From the NCBI RefSeq assembly GCF_000384075.1, contig NZ_KB913025.1:3985215-4049214 (forward strand): a stretch of 64,000 nt of DNA. Direction: 5' to 3'. Positions within the stretch are counted from its first letter, which is position 1; each line of letters begins with the position of its first letter. The stretch is from Methylovulum miyakonense HT12. GTDB taxonomy: Bacteria > Pseudomonadota > Gammaproteobacteria > Methylococcales > Methylomonadaceae. Both the position numbers and the translations under genes were made by a program. Of the stretch, positions 7,233 through 16,442 are shown piece after piece. The notes below the pieces were generated by a model that searched no databases, had not been told where the DNA came from, and saw nothing but the letters and a program-made list of their open reading frames with translations.

Positions 7233-9002
7233 ATGATGTTAGTTGAAATGTGGATAGTTTCAGGGCTGGTGTTGGTTACCTTGGGCATGTTGGCCAGTAA
7301 CCGTTTTCCGGCAGATGCCGTGCTGATTTTTGTGCTCGCTTTTATCTTGGTCACGGGCATTTTGTCACCTGCTGAAGCATTGGCAGGCTTTTCGGATAAG
7401 GGGATGGCCACTATTGCCGTACTTTATGCCGTTGTTGCCGGCTTGCGGGAAACCGGTGCGGTGGACTGGATGAGCCGCGTGTTGCTGGGAAAACCCAAAA
7501 GCCCGACAGAAGCGTTAATACGGCTGGTTTTTCCGGCCACCGCCATGAGCGCTTTCATCAATAACAGCCCCATTGTGGCAATGTTTACCGTCGCGATTCA
7601 GGACTGGTGCAAGCGTTCCGGTTTTAAACCTTCAACATTCTTAATGCCACTGAGTTTTGCGGCAATATTGGGGGGCACCTGCACCTTAATCGGCACCAGC
7701 ACTAATCTGGTCGTTGACGGCCTGATGCAGAAAGCGCATGTGCGTGGCCTGGGTTTGTTTGAACTCGGCTATGTAGGTTTGCCGGTCGCATTGATAGGTT
7801 GTATTTACCTAGTGACACTGGGGCAAAAGCTGCTGCCTGAACGGACCGGCTCCATAGAACAGTTTGATGATGTCCGCGAGTACCTTCTGGAGATGCAGGT
7901 TGAGGAGGGTTGCGAATTGGCAGGACAGTCCGTGGAACAAGCCGGGCTCCGGCATTTACCCGGATTGTATTTAATAGAAATTGTCCGGGACGACCAGATA
8001 TTCTCCGTGGTGTCACCTGACACGTTAATATTGCCCGGGGACCATCTCGTTTTTGCTGGCGCCGTCGAGTCCGTGGTCGAATTGCGGCGTATCCGTGGCC
8101 TAGTGGTTGCCACCAAGCAAACGTTCAAATTGGACAGCCGCCAAAACGAACGGCGTTTGTTTGAGGCCGTCATCTCGGCGGAAAGCCCGATAGCCAATAC
8201 CAATCTGCGCGAAGCCCGTTTTCGCCATCGCTACAATGCGGTCGTGCTGGCGATTTCCCGGAACGGACAGCGCATAAAAGGCAAGCTGGGGGACATTACC
8301 CTGCATCCGGGAGACACCCTGTTAATCGAAGCTGAAAAAGGGTTTTTATTTAAATACCGCAATAGCCGTGATTTTTTATTAATCGGTAAACTGGAAAACT
8401 CAGGGCATGTCCGCCATGAACGCGCGCCTTGGGCATTGTCGATCATGGTCATGATGCTGATGCTAACGGTCTTTGATGTCATGCCGATTTTACAGGCCTC
8501 GATCCTCGCGGTTGCCGCCATGTTACTGACGGGGTGTTTGACGTTGGAAGGTGCGCAAAGGGACATCGACTTTAACGTGCTTTTGGTGATCGCGTGCGCA
8601 TTTGCGTTGGGGGCGTCGGTCGAAAAGGTCGGGCTGGCCGATATGATTGCCAAGGAGGCGTTATCCGTGGCCGCCAATGACCCTTGGGTGTTGTTGGTGA
8701 TCATTTATGTAACGACCGTATTGGTGACCGAAGTTATTACCAATAATGCGGCCGCCATCCTGATGTTCCCCATCGCGCTCAGTAGCGCCCATGCGTTGGA
8801 GGTGAGCGCACTGCCGTTTTCAGTGGCGATCATGATTGCCGCTTCCGCCAGTTTTATGACGCCGATTGGTTATCAGACAAATTTGATGGTCTATGGGCCG
8901 GGGGGTTATCGTTTCGGTGATTATTTCAGGCTTGGGATACCATTGACTTTACTGGAAGGGGTGGTGGCATTATGGATCATTCCGATTGTCTGGCCGTTCT
9001 AA
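7233..9002 (+). CDS. SLC13-family permease with RCK_C domains
   Basis: A membrane transporter of about 589 residues in the SLC13/DASS (divalent anion:sodium symporter) group, likely moving sulfate, a dicarboxylate or a similar anion into the cell. Two membrane halves flank two cytoplasmic TrkA-C (RCK_C) regulatory domains at about residues 195-375. Each half has the family's signature: NNSPIVAMF and GTSTNLVVDG in the first, NNAAAILMFP and GYQTNLMVYGPGGY in the second. ATG 7233 follows AAGGA at 7 bases; in-frame upstream starts at 7203 (ATG) and 7182 (TTG) are weaker. It is the only large plus-strand gene and is convergent with the TPR-glycosyltransferase gene. Substrate cannot be told from sequence; sulfate would fit the sulfur genes nearby. 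Confidence 0.85.
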   Translation: MMLVEMWIVSGLVLVTLGMLASNRFPADAVLIFVLAFILVTGILSPAEALAGFSDKGMATIAVLYAVVAGLRETGAVDWMSRVLLGKPKSPTEALIRLVFPATAMSAFINNSPIVAMFTVAIQDWCKRSGFKPSTFLMPLSFAAILGGTCTLIGTSTNLVVDGLMQKAHVRGLGLFELGYVGLPVALIGCIYLVTLGQKLLPERTGSIEQFDDVREYLLEMQVEEGCELAGQSVEQAGLRHLPGLYLIEIVRDDQIFSVVSPDTLILPGDHLVFAGAVESVVELRRIRGLVVATKQTFKLDSRQNERRLFEAVISAESPIANTNLREARFRHRYNAVVLAISRNGQRIKGKLGDITLHPGDTLLIEAEKGFLFKYRNSRDFLLIGKLENSGHVRHERAPWALSIMVMMLMLTVFDVMPILQASILAVAAMLLTGCLTLEGAQRDIDFNVLLVIACAFALGASVEKVGLADMIAKEALSVAANDPWVLLVIIYVTTVLVTEVITNNAAAILMFPIALSSAHALEVSALPFSVAIMIAASASFMTPIGYQTNLMVYGPGGYRFGDYFRLGIPLTLLEGVVALWIIPIVWPF

Positions 9003-9121
9003 GATAGTGATCCGGCATATATTTTGTGGTTCATACCAATCATAGGGTTCGCAATACATTGTTTTAATTGCATTAAATTCTTAACTTAATGGCAATGACC
9101 CTTTGCTGGCATACGCCATAC

Positions 9122-11491
9122 TTATGTTTGATCAAGAATATCTTGCTTTAAGGCCTCAACGAGACTCTCCGCCACGTCCTGATCCAGATTGCCTAAATCT
9201 TGGTTGATCGCCTGAAGGATGTCTTCGGCCTTAAGGCTGGTGTTTATAAAATCCCCCAATTTCAACGGAATGTCCCTGGCCGCATAGCCACCTAAAAATA
9301 AGCCATGGCCTAACATTGATTGGGAGCGTTGCCCTACCCTCTCGAAATACGCCAGCCCTTGGTCAAGGAAAGTCTCTTGGAAGGTCGGGACACGGGCATA
9401 AAAATTCATCGTGCTTTGGGATCCGATCGCCACAATGTCGCCCAAATGGTAAGCGCCACCCTCATAGAAATTGCTAAGGCCTGTAAAGCAGTTGATGTAA
9501 ATGGCTTTTCCGCTATTGCAAACTTCCGCAACTTGGCTCCAATCGGTATGCGCCAGGCCATGCAATTCCTTGTCAGGGCGTAAACGGATGACCAAATCAT
9601 AAGACCTGCCGCTGGCTTTCAGCAATTCATTGCACGCATCAATCTTATAGAACATTTTTTGCTGGTTGTTCAATGCCGCATAGGGCGGCAGGCCATCATC
9701 CTCAACCACCACAAAATCGGTTTGGTAAAATTCTTTCAGTTGCTCCGGGGTAACCGAAGCGTTTTTGTTGAACAGCGCAAAAACCGTCGGCAACTTCCTC
9801 TTGATTTCCGGATAGGAATAGTTTTTTAGGAATGCCAAATTGAGGTAGGCGGTCAGGAAATGGCCTTGAAAAACCCGGCTGCTGGCCATTTTGTTTGGGA
9901 AAGGCTCTTTAAAGCCAACATCTTTCCAGGTGTGGACAAAAATATCCGGCTGCAAAGGGTCAACCAGCGTTTTTTTGATGGTGTCATAAGCTTTTTGGTA
10001 ACCGCGCAATTGCCCTGAAATGCACAGGGCGACCTTCAATTTTTTAGCTTGAACCAACTGTTGGTGATTGGCCTGGAAGACGGGTTTTAAGGCGTCATCA
10101 ACGGCCTTAACGGACTCCAGCAATGGGGTTTCGGGATAAAGCCTTCTAACGTCGTCTATGGTCAGCTTTTCCTTTTGCAACAGGTGCGTGAAAATGTTTT
10201 TAAGGACGGCCGCGTTGTCAGGCACACAAAATGACGGCAATAAACCCAACAGCGATGCCTTATCATCAAACACCTCCAAACAAGGCTCATCAGGATAATA
10301 GCCACGCATGACCAAACAGGCCAACAGGCAGGTTATGGAATGCCGCCCGATTGCGCCTTCGGCAAGCCAGGACAAAACCTGCTGCGGGGAGGTCAAGGCC
10401 ACTAACGAGGCGCTCACCCGGCATAAATCGCTGAACGGATAGCGGGCGATGTATTGCCCGGCATGCGCGATGACATAAGGCTTCACCACGCCGTTTCTTT
10501 TATACCAAGAACAAATAATCAACAGTAGGAACAACCTATCATTCATTAATGCCTGGTGTTGATCCCCGATGAGCTCCACCAGCACTGGCTCAAAATAAGA
10601 CAATAGGGCGATAAAGGAATCATAACGCCCTGTCCTAAGGTTCATCATCCTCATGGCGAACTGCTCTTGGCTAAACAAAGCCACCACCAAGTTTTTGGGG
10701 AAGGTGGTTATGTCGGCCTTATCTGCAGGGCCAGTAAGCGCATAATTGGAAAAATGCTGGATTAAAACATCGGAAATAGGATAGTAAGCCGCATGCAAAA
10801 ATAACTGGTGGACGGCTTTCCCGCCATCCAGCTCAAACAACAGCACCAGATATTTCTCCAGCAAGGCTTTATCCTGGACTTGCACAAAAGCGCGTTGTAA
10901 TTTTTCCAAGGCCTCCTGTTGCCTCCCTAACGCCTGCAACTCGGTGGACGCTTCAAGATAAGCCGGGATATGCGTGGGATGGTGCCGGGTGATGGTTTCA
11001 AACTGGGCCAGGGCCAACTCCCTTTTCCCCAACATCCTGGCCACCAACCCATATTCCGACAAAATATGGATGTTGGTCGGCGACTCGGCCAATGCCCTTA
11101 AGAACCATTGCCCCGCCTCTTCCAAGCGGCCTAGCTCTTTTAGGGAAGTGCCTAATTCCTTGCAGAGATGCCCATTCTTGATATTTTTTTCGGCCACCGC
11201 CATCAATTGCTGCAAGCACAGTTCATGCTTGCCTTGGCGGCGGCTACAGATGGCCTGGTGGATCACGGTCGCCAGATCGCCAGGCCTACGTGCAAGCGCC
11301 TGCTGGAAAAAACCTTCCGCTTCGCTAAACAAACCTAGCTCCCGGCACTCAACGCCCGCTTCACGGTAAGCGGGCAATTGCCCGGGGTCACAAGCGACCG
11401 CGTCTTTAAACAGCGCCAGCGCCTGTTGCCTATGATTGGCCTGCCTGGCTTGCAGGCCTTTTTGGAGTATCTGCTCATAAATACTGGTCAT
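9122..11491 (-). CDS. TPR protein with C-terminal glycosyltransferase-like domain
   Basis: A protein of about 789 residues. Residues 1-235 are tetratricopeptide-like repeats (EAGVECRELGLFSEAEGFFQ, then ELGTSLKELGRLEEAGQWFL and similar). A helical middle links to a domain from about residue 485 beginning KVALCISGQLRGYQ, with DIFVHTWKD and the later IRLRPDKEL motif, the pattern of a family of predicted glycosyltransferases seen in surface-polysaccharide loci. It probably acts in the cytosol and may glycosylate a protein or lipid. ATG 11491 (MTSIYEQIL) follows AGGTG at 7 bases and is preferred over an in-frame ATG 60 bp upstream. The neighbours are efflux genes, so the target is not obvious; the GT2-TPR-GT2 protein at 42884 could be a functional relative. 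Confidence 0.7.
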   Translation of the reverse strand: MTSIYEQILQKGLQARQANHRQQALALFKDAVACDPGQLPAYREAGVECRELGLFSEAEGFFQQALARRPGDLATVIHQAICSRRQGKHELCLQQLMAVAEKNIKNGHLCKELGTSLKELGRLEEAGQWFLRALAESPTNIHILSEYGLVARMLGKRELALAQFETITRHHPTHIPAYLEASTELQALGRQQEALEKLQRAFVQVQDKALLEKYLVLLFELDGGKAVHQLFLHAAYYPISDVLIQHFSNYALTGPADKADITTFPKNLVVALFSQEQFAMRMMNLRTGRYDSFIALLSYFEPVLVELIGDQHQALMNDRLFLLLIICSWYKRNGVVKPYVIAHAGQYIARYPFSDLCRVSASLVALTSPQQVLSWLAEGAIGRHSITCLLACLVMRGYYPDEPCLEVFDDKASLLGLLPSFCVPDNAAVLKNIFTHLLQKEKLTIDDVRRLYPETPLLESVKAVDDALKPVFQANHQQLVQAKKLKVALCISGQLRGYQKAYDTIKKTLVDPLQPDIFVHTWKDVGFKEPFPNKMASSRVFQGHFLTAYLNLAFLKNYSYPEIKRKLPTVFALFNKNASVTPEQLKEFYQTDFVVVEDDGLPPYAALNNQQKMFYKIDACNELLKASGRSYDLVIRLRPDKELHGLAHTDWSQVAEVCNSGKAIYINCFTGLSNFYEGGAYHLGDIVAIGSQSTMNFYARVPTFQETFLDQGLAYFERVGQRSQSMLGHGLFLGGYAARDIPLKLGDFINTSLKAEDILQAINQDLGNLDQDVAESLVEALKQDILDQT

Positions 11492-11555
11492 CTTATAGCA
11501 CCTGGTTGTTACCCATTTCACAGGGTTTAAAATTAATTTAACCCATTTCATTGTT

Positions 11556-13037
11556 TCACCGCACTGGAACCGGCAAAAACCGCGACCATTTCATGTCACC
11601 GCCCGCTTTATCCTTAGCGGGCAAATCCTTCGCCTCCCAGCCGCCGCCCAACGCCTTGATGAGCTGGACAGCGGCGGTCAGGCGTTGCCCTTGCAACACC
11701 ACGGCGTTTTGTTCATTGGCCAGCGCCGTGGTTTGGGCGGTCATGACATTAAGGTAGCTGACCGTACCGGCTTGGTATTGGTTAGTGTTCAGCTCCACGG
11801 ATTTGCGTGCGGAAATGACCGCCTTATCCAGCACCCCGGTTTCCTGCTCCAATAGTCGCAGCGCCGCCAGATAATCTTCCACTTCCTGGAACCCGGTCAA
11901 AACCGTTTGCCGATAGGCGGCGACAGTGGCGTCAAAATTGTCCCTGGCCGCCGCCAACTGGGCATTGCGTGAGCCGCCATCAAACAACGGCAAGGCCAAA
12001 GCCGCCGGCCCCAAGGCCCAATAATTGGCGGCGGTCGTGAACAGGTTCGCCAAGTTGTTGGCTTGGGTGCCATCGCTGGCGGCAAGATTCAGGCGCGGGT
12101 AAAAAGCCGCTTGGGCCACGCCGATTTGCGCATTGGCGGCGGCGGCCAAGCGCTCGGCGGCGGCGATATCCGGCCTGCGTTCCAGCAATTGCGACGGGAT
12201 GTCAAGCGGGATGGCAGGCACCCAGGCGTTCAATGCCGTAACGCTTATATTGAGCTGGGCGGGGGTCTTGCCGACCAGCAGGGCAATGGCGTGTTCCAGT
12301 TGCGCCCGTTGTACGCCGAGGTTGATCGCTTGGGCGCGGGTGGCTTCCAGTTGCGCTTGGGCTTGCACGACATCCGCCTTACCGGTCACGCCTGCGTTGT
12401 AGCGGTTTTGGATAATCTTCAAGGTCTTTTCGTAGGCCGTGACGGTGTCGTCCAACAACTTGATTTGCGCATCGGTCGCCCGCAATTGGAAATAATCTTG
12501 CGCAAGCGTCGCTTGGGTGGATAGCTTCAAGGCTTGCAAAGTCGCGGCATTGGCTTGTGCGGTGCTGGTGCTGGCTTCGGTTTGCCTGCGCACCCTGCCC
12601 CACAAATCCGGCTCCCAAGCGACGCTGAGCGCACCGCCGAACAAATTCCTGACCCCCGAGACAACCAGGTTCTGCCCGCTGGCGGCTTTGAAACGGTTTG
12701 CGCTGGCACTGGCATTGACCGTGGGCAAGTAAGCGGCACTGGCGTTTTGGGCTAAAGCTTGGGCTTGACGGTATTGCGCTTCGGCTTGGGCTATGGCTTG
12801 GTTGGAAACCGTGACTTGCTGCTCCAGGCCGTTTAAAAAAGGGTCGTCAAACAGCCGCCACCATTGGTCGGGAATTTCATGGTCACGGGGCTGCGCTTGC
12901 GCCCAACCCTTCGCTTCTTTAAATCCGCTAGGGACAATACTCGCCGGACGGTGGTAATCAGGCCCGACGGTACAGGCGGCCAGCAGCAAAGTGGCGGTAA
13001 TGGCCAACAGGCGGCAATCGGTAATAGTTTTTGTCAC
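11556..13037 (-). CDS. RND efflux outer membrane lipoprotein (NodT/OprM type)
   Basis: A 493-residue outer-membrane factor that forms the exit duct of the tripartite efflux pump. It begins MTKTITDCRLLAITATLLLA with the lipobox LLAAC (Cys about 22) and TVGPDYHRP, the usual start of the NodT family. The two long helical repeats, each with an ALAQNASAAYLP- or QVGVAQAAFYPRL-like hairpin, are visible. The start codon is GTG at 13037 and overlaps the stop of the upstream RND permease by 4 bp (GTGA), so translation is coupled. It is the last gene of the mdt-like operon. Confidence 0.9.
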   Translation of the reverse strand: MTKTITDCRLLAITATLLLAACTVGPDYHRPASIVPSGFKEAKGWAQAQPRDHEIPDQWWRLFDDPFLNGLEQQVTVSNQAIAQAEAQYRQAQALAQNASAAYLPTVNASASANRFKAASGQNLVVSGVRNLFGGALSVAWEPDLWGRVRRQTEASTSTAQANAATLQALKLSTQATLAQDYFQLRATDAQIKLLDDTVTAYEKTLKIIQNRYNAGVTGKADVVQAQAQLEATRAQAINLGVQRAQLEHAIALLVGKTPAQLNISVTALNAWVPAIPLDIPSQLLERRPDIAAAERLAAAANAQIGVAQAAFYPRLNLAASDGTQANNLANLFTTAANYWALGPAALALPLFDGGSRNAQLAAARDNFDATVAAYRQTVLTGFQEVEDYLAALRLLEQETGVLDKAVISARKSVELNTNQYQAGTVSYLNVMTAQTTALANEQNAVVLQGQRLTAAVQLIKALGGGWEAKDLPAKDKAGGDMKWSRFLPVPVR

Positions 13038-16000
13038 TGTGATTCTAATGGGTTAGGTTCAAGATGTTTGGCGTTGCGGCTTAAACACTTGCCGCACCAA
13101 GTTTGAAAACAGTCCAGATAAAGGTAGATGACTGGCGTGGTGTATAGGGTCAGCAATTGGCTAAAAACTAAGCCACCGATAATGGTTATGCCTAAAGGCT
13201 GCAACAATTCCGAGCCGTAACCGCTACCGAAAGCCAGCGGCACGGCGGCCAGCAAGGCGCCGAAGGTGGTCATCAAAATAGGCCGGAAACGCAGATGGCA
13301 AGCCTTGCGGATCGCTTCTTCGGGGCTTAAGCCTCCCGTGCGTTCGGCATTGATGGCGAAATCTATCATCATGATGGCGTTCTTTTTGACGATGCCGATC
13401 AGCAGGATAACGCCAATCAGCGCGATGATGCTGAACTCGGTGTCAAACGCCAATAAGGCCAAAATCGCCCCGACCCCCGCCGACGGCAACGTGGACAGTA
13501 TCGTCAAGGGGTGGATGTAACTTTCATAAAGTATGCCCAGCACGATGTAAATCGCCACCAACGCCGACAATATCAACCACGGCTGGTTCTTCACGGTCTT
13601 CTCAAATTCTTTCGCCGAGCCTTGGAAACTGCCATGTATCGACGTCGGCACCGCCAAATCATCCAATGCTTGGTCAATCGCCAGCTTTGCGTCGGACAAT
13701 GACACACCCGCCGCCAGGTTGAACGAAATCGTGGATGTCGGGAACTGGTCCTGATGGTTGACCGACAAGGCCCGGCCAGTTTGCTGGTAACTGCTGAACG
13801 CGGCTAACGGCACTTTTGCGCCATCCGGCAAGCTGTCGCTGGGCGGCACGCTGACATATATGCTTTTCAAGGCTTCGACGCTTTGCGCGTATTCCGGTGC
13901 AACCTCCATCACGACGTGGTATTGGTTCAGCGGCGCGTAAATCACCGACACTTGCCGCTGCCCGAAAGCGTCGTTCAAGGTCGAATCAATCAAGGCTTGG
14001 CTAACGCCTAACCTAGAAGCGGCGGTGCGGTCGATTTGCAAGGAAATCTGCTGGCCTTTGTCCTGATGGTCGGCACTGACATCGGTCAGCTCAGGCACTT
14101 CCCGCAAGGCCGCGACTATGCGCGGCGTCCAGGTTTTCAGCTCGTCAAGCTGGTCGGCTTGCAGGGCATATTCATAAGTTGCCGGGGACGGCCTAGCCCC
14201 CAGACGCAGTTCTTGGGCAGGCCTTAAGAACACGCTGGCCCCCACCAGCCCGGTAAATTGCTGGCGGAATTTGTCCATCAGCTCGTCAGCCTTTATCTCG
14301 CGCTCCCCGATGTCTTTGAGCATCACAAACAAACGCCCGTTGTTGGCGCTGTCGCCTTCCGTCATGCCCGCGACCGTATCGACATTCGGCTCTGCTTTTA
14401 AGACTTTGACCACCGCCGCCAGTTTTTCCCGCATCGCCTGCGAGGAAATCGACTGCTCGCCGATAATGCCACCCAGCAAACGCCCGGTGTCTTGCAGCGG
14501 AAAAAAGCCTTTAGGAATAATCGTGTACAAATAAAAATTCAGGCCGACAATCAGCGCCAACAACAAAACCACCATGCCGCCATGCCGCAACACCCAAGAC
14601 AAGGTTTGGTCATAAGCTTTCAGCAGATTGTTAAAGCCATTTTCACTGAGCTGGTAAAAACGCCCATGTTTGCCAGTGCCTGCGGATTTTAGCCAGGACG
14701 CGCACAGCATCGGCGTGGTGGTGAACGACAACAACAAAGACACCACCACGGCGGCGGACAAGGTCACGCCGAATTCCAGAAACAAACGCCCGACCACGCC
14801 ATCCATCAGCAAAATCGGGATAAACACGGCGATCAGCGACAGGCTCATGGTCAGCACGGTGAAACCGACTTCCTTGATCGCCAGCATAGCCGCCTGCTTG
14901 GGCGGTACGCCGTCTTCAATATGGCGGTTGGCGTTTTCTATCACGACGATGGCGTCATCGACGACAAAGCCCGTCGAGACCGTCAAGGCCATCAACGACA
15001 AGATGTTCAGGCTAAAATGGCATAAGTGCATGATGCCGAAAGTACCGATCAGCGCGACCGGGACGGTGATGACCGGCACCATCGCCGCCCGTAAATCCCG
15101 CAAGAACGCAAACACCACCAAGATGACCAGCACCACGGCGATCACCAATGTCAGCTCGACTTCATGCAGCGACGCGCGTATGTACACCGAGCGGTCCATC
15201 GCCACCGACAAATCCACCGAAGGGGGGACGGACGCTTGCAACTGCGGCAGCATGGCTTTGACCTTATCCACGGTCTTGATGACATTGCCCCGGTCTTGTT
15301 TGTATAAAGCCAGCATCACCGCCGGTTTACCGTTCAGGAACCCGGAATTGCCCAAGTTCTCGGCGGAATCGACGGCAGTGCCGATGTCGGCAAGCCGCAC
15401 GGGGGCACCGTTGCGGTAATTGACGATCAGCGGCAAATAATCGCTGGCTTTTTTGGCCTGGTCGTTGACGGCGATCTGCCAGTGGCGCACGTCATCTTCG
15501 ATTGCCCCTTTGGGCCGGTTGACATTGGTCGCCGTGATGGCCGCGCGGACATCGGCAAAGCTCACGCCATACTTGGCCAACGCGGCGGGGTTCAGCTCTA
15601 TCCTGACTGCAGGCAAGGAGCTGCCGCGTATCGCCACCTGCCCCATGCCTTCCACTTGCGAGACTTTTTGCGCGACGATGGTTGACGCGACATCATAGAG
15701 TTGGTCACGCGGCAACACATCCGAAGTCAAGGCCAGGATCATCAGCGGCGTGTCGCTGGGGTTATTGCGGCGGTAATTGGGTTTTGACGGCATATTAGGC
15801 AACAAGCTGCTGGCGGCATTGATCGCGGCTTGCACATCCCGCGCCGCGCCGTCGAAATCGCGGTCTAACTCAAATTGCATATTGATCTGGGTATTGCCGA
15901 AACCGCTGGACGAGGTCATTTCGGTGATGCCCGCGATATGCCCCAGGGTGCGTTCCAAAGGCGTGGCGACGCTCGCCGCCATGGTTTCCGGGCTGGCTCC

Positions 16001-16156
16001 GGGCATAGACGCACGCACCGAAATCGACGGGAAATCCACCTGCGGCAAAGCCGCTATCGGCAACTGGAAATACGCCATGATGCCCGCCAAGGCGATGGCT
16101 ACCGTCAATAACGTGGTGGCGACGGGACGGGTGATGAAATAGCCGGAGAGTGACAT
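13034..16156 (-). CDS. mdtC: RND efflux permease, MdtC-like
   Basis: A 1040-residue inner-membrane proton-driven efflux pump of the HAE1 RND family. It starts MSLSGYFITRPVATTLLTVA and has the usual 12 helices with two large periplasmic loops. The proton-relay aspartate pair is in [19 protein letters not shown] and the relay lysine in [15 protein letters not shown]. The order mdtA-mdtB-mdtC and the LSGYFITRP start fit MdtC, which works as a heteromultimer with MdtB. ATG 16156 is preferred; an in-frame extension of 22 residues to 16222 runs through a repeat and has no family similarity. The 286-bp gap to mdtB is full of repeats. Substrates (bile salts, novobiocin and similar in E. coli) cannot be deduced here. 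Confidence 0.9.
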   Translation of the reverse strand: MSLSGYFITRPVATTLLTVAIALAGIMAYFQLPIAALPQVDFPSISVRASMPGASPETMAASVATPLERTLGHIAGITEMTSSSGFGNTQINMQFELDRDFDGAARDVQAAINAASSLLPNMPSKPNYRRNNPSDTPLMILALTSDVLPRDQLYDVASTIVAQKVSQVEGMGQVAIRGSSLPAVRIELNPAALAKYGVSFADVRAAITATNVNRPKGAIEDDVRHWQIAVNDQAKKASDYLPLIVNYRNGAPVRLADIGTAVDSAENLGNSGFLNGKPAVMLALYKQDRGNVIKTVDKVKAMLPQLQASVPPSVDLSVAMDRSVYIRASLHEVELTLVIAVVLVILVVFAFLRDLRAAMVPVITVPVALIGTFGIMHLCHFSLNILSLMALTVSTGFVVDDAIVVIENANRHIEDGVPPKQAAMLAIKEVGFTVLTMSLSLIAVFIPILLMDGVVGRLFLEFGVTLSAAVVVSLLLSFTTTPMLCASWLKSAGTGKHGRFYQLSENGFNNLLKAYDQTLSWVLRHGGMVVLLLALIVGLNFYLYTIIPKGFFPLQDTGRLLGGIIGEQSISSQAMREKLAAVVKVLKAEPNVDTVAGMTEGDSANNGRLFVMLKDIGEREIKADELMDKFRQQFTGLVGASVFLRPAQELRLGARPSPATYEYALQADQLDELKTWTPRIVAALREVPELTDVSADHQDKGQQISLQIDRTAASRLGVSQALIDSTLNDAFGQRQVSVIYAPLNQYHVVMEVAPEYAQSVEALKSIYVSVPPSDSLPDGAKVPLAAFSSYQQTGRALSVNHQDQFPTSTISFNLAAGVSLSDAKLAIDQALDDLAVPTSIHGSFQGSAKEFEKTVKNQPWLILSALVAIYIVLGILYESYIHPLTILSTLPSAGVGAILALLAFDTEFSIIALIGVILLIGIVKKNAIMMIDFAINAERTGGLSPEEAIRKACHLRFRPILMTTFGALLAAVPLAFGSGYGSELLQPLGITIIGGLVFSQLLTLYTTPVIYLYLDCFQTWCGKCLSRNAKHLEPNPLESQ

Positions 16157-16442
16157 CGTTAATCTCTTTGTCCACGAAATGCACGAAAAGCACGAAAAAA
16201 GTAGCTTTGCGCTGGTTCCCAAGCTACCGCTGGAACGGGTTTGTAACCCGTTCCATAACGTTTTGAATACTTATAGGTTTGGTAAAACATTAAGGACGGG
16301 GTTTCAAACCCCGTCCCGCACAAGGCGTGAACGGTGGGCATTGTAGGGTGGGCAACGCTTTTTTTGCCCACCTTTTGCGCGGTAACCGGTGGGCAAACGA
16401 TAAAGCTGTTTGCCCACCCTACGGAGCCAGGGAATGACATGG
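16157..16442. repeat. Repeat island between mdtB and mdtC
   Basis: This gap holds several stacked palindromes. The palindrome GGAACGGGTTTGTAACCCG (plus TTCC) is at 16232-16254, and GGACGGGGTTTCAAACCCCG (plus TCC) is at 16294-16316. An 80-bp GTAGGGTGGGCAA palindrome lies at 16343-16422. A CACGAAA-rich segment at 16169-16195 matches one arm of the inverted repeat at 60364-60470. The island does not break the operon's gene order but could terminate or process the mRNA between the two pump subunits. Confidence 0.75.

Noticed and set aside
14670-15419. Plus-strand reading frame of 249 codons inside mdtC
   Set aside because: Antisense shadow with no motif; mdtC is clearly coding on the minus strand.
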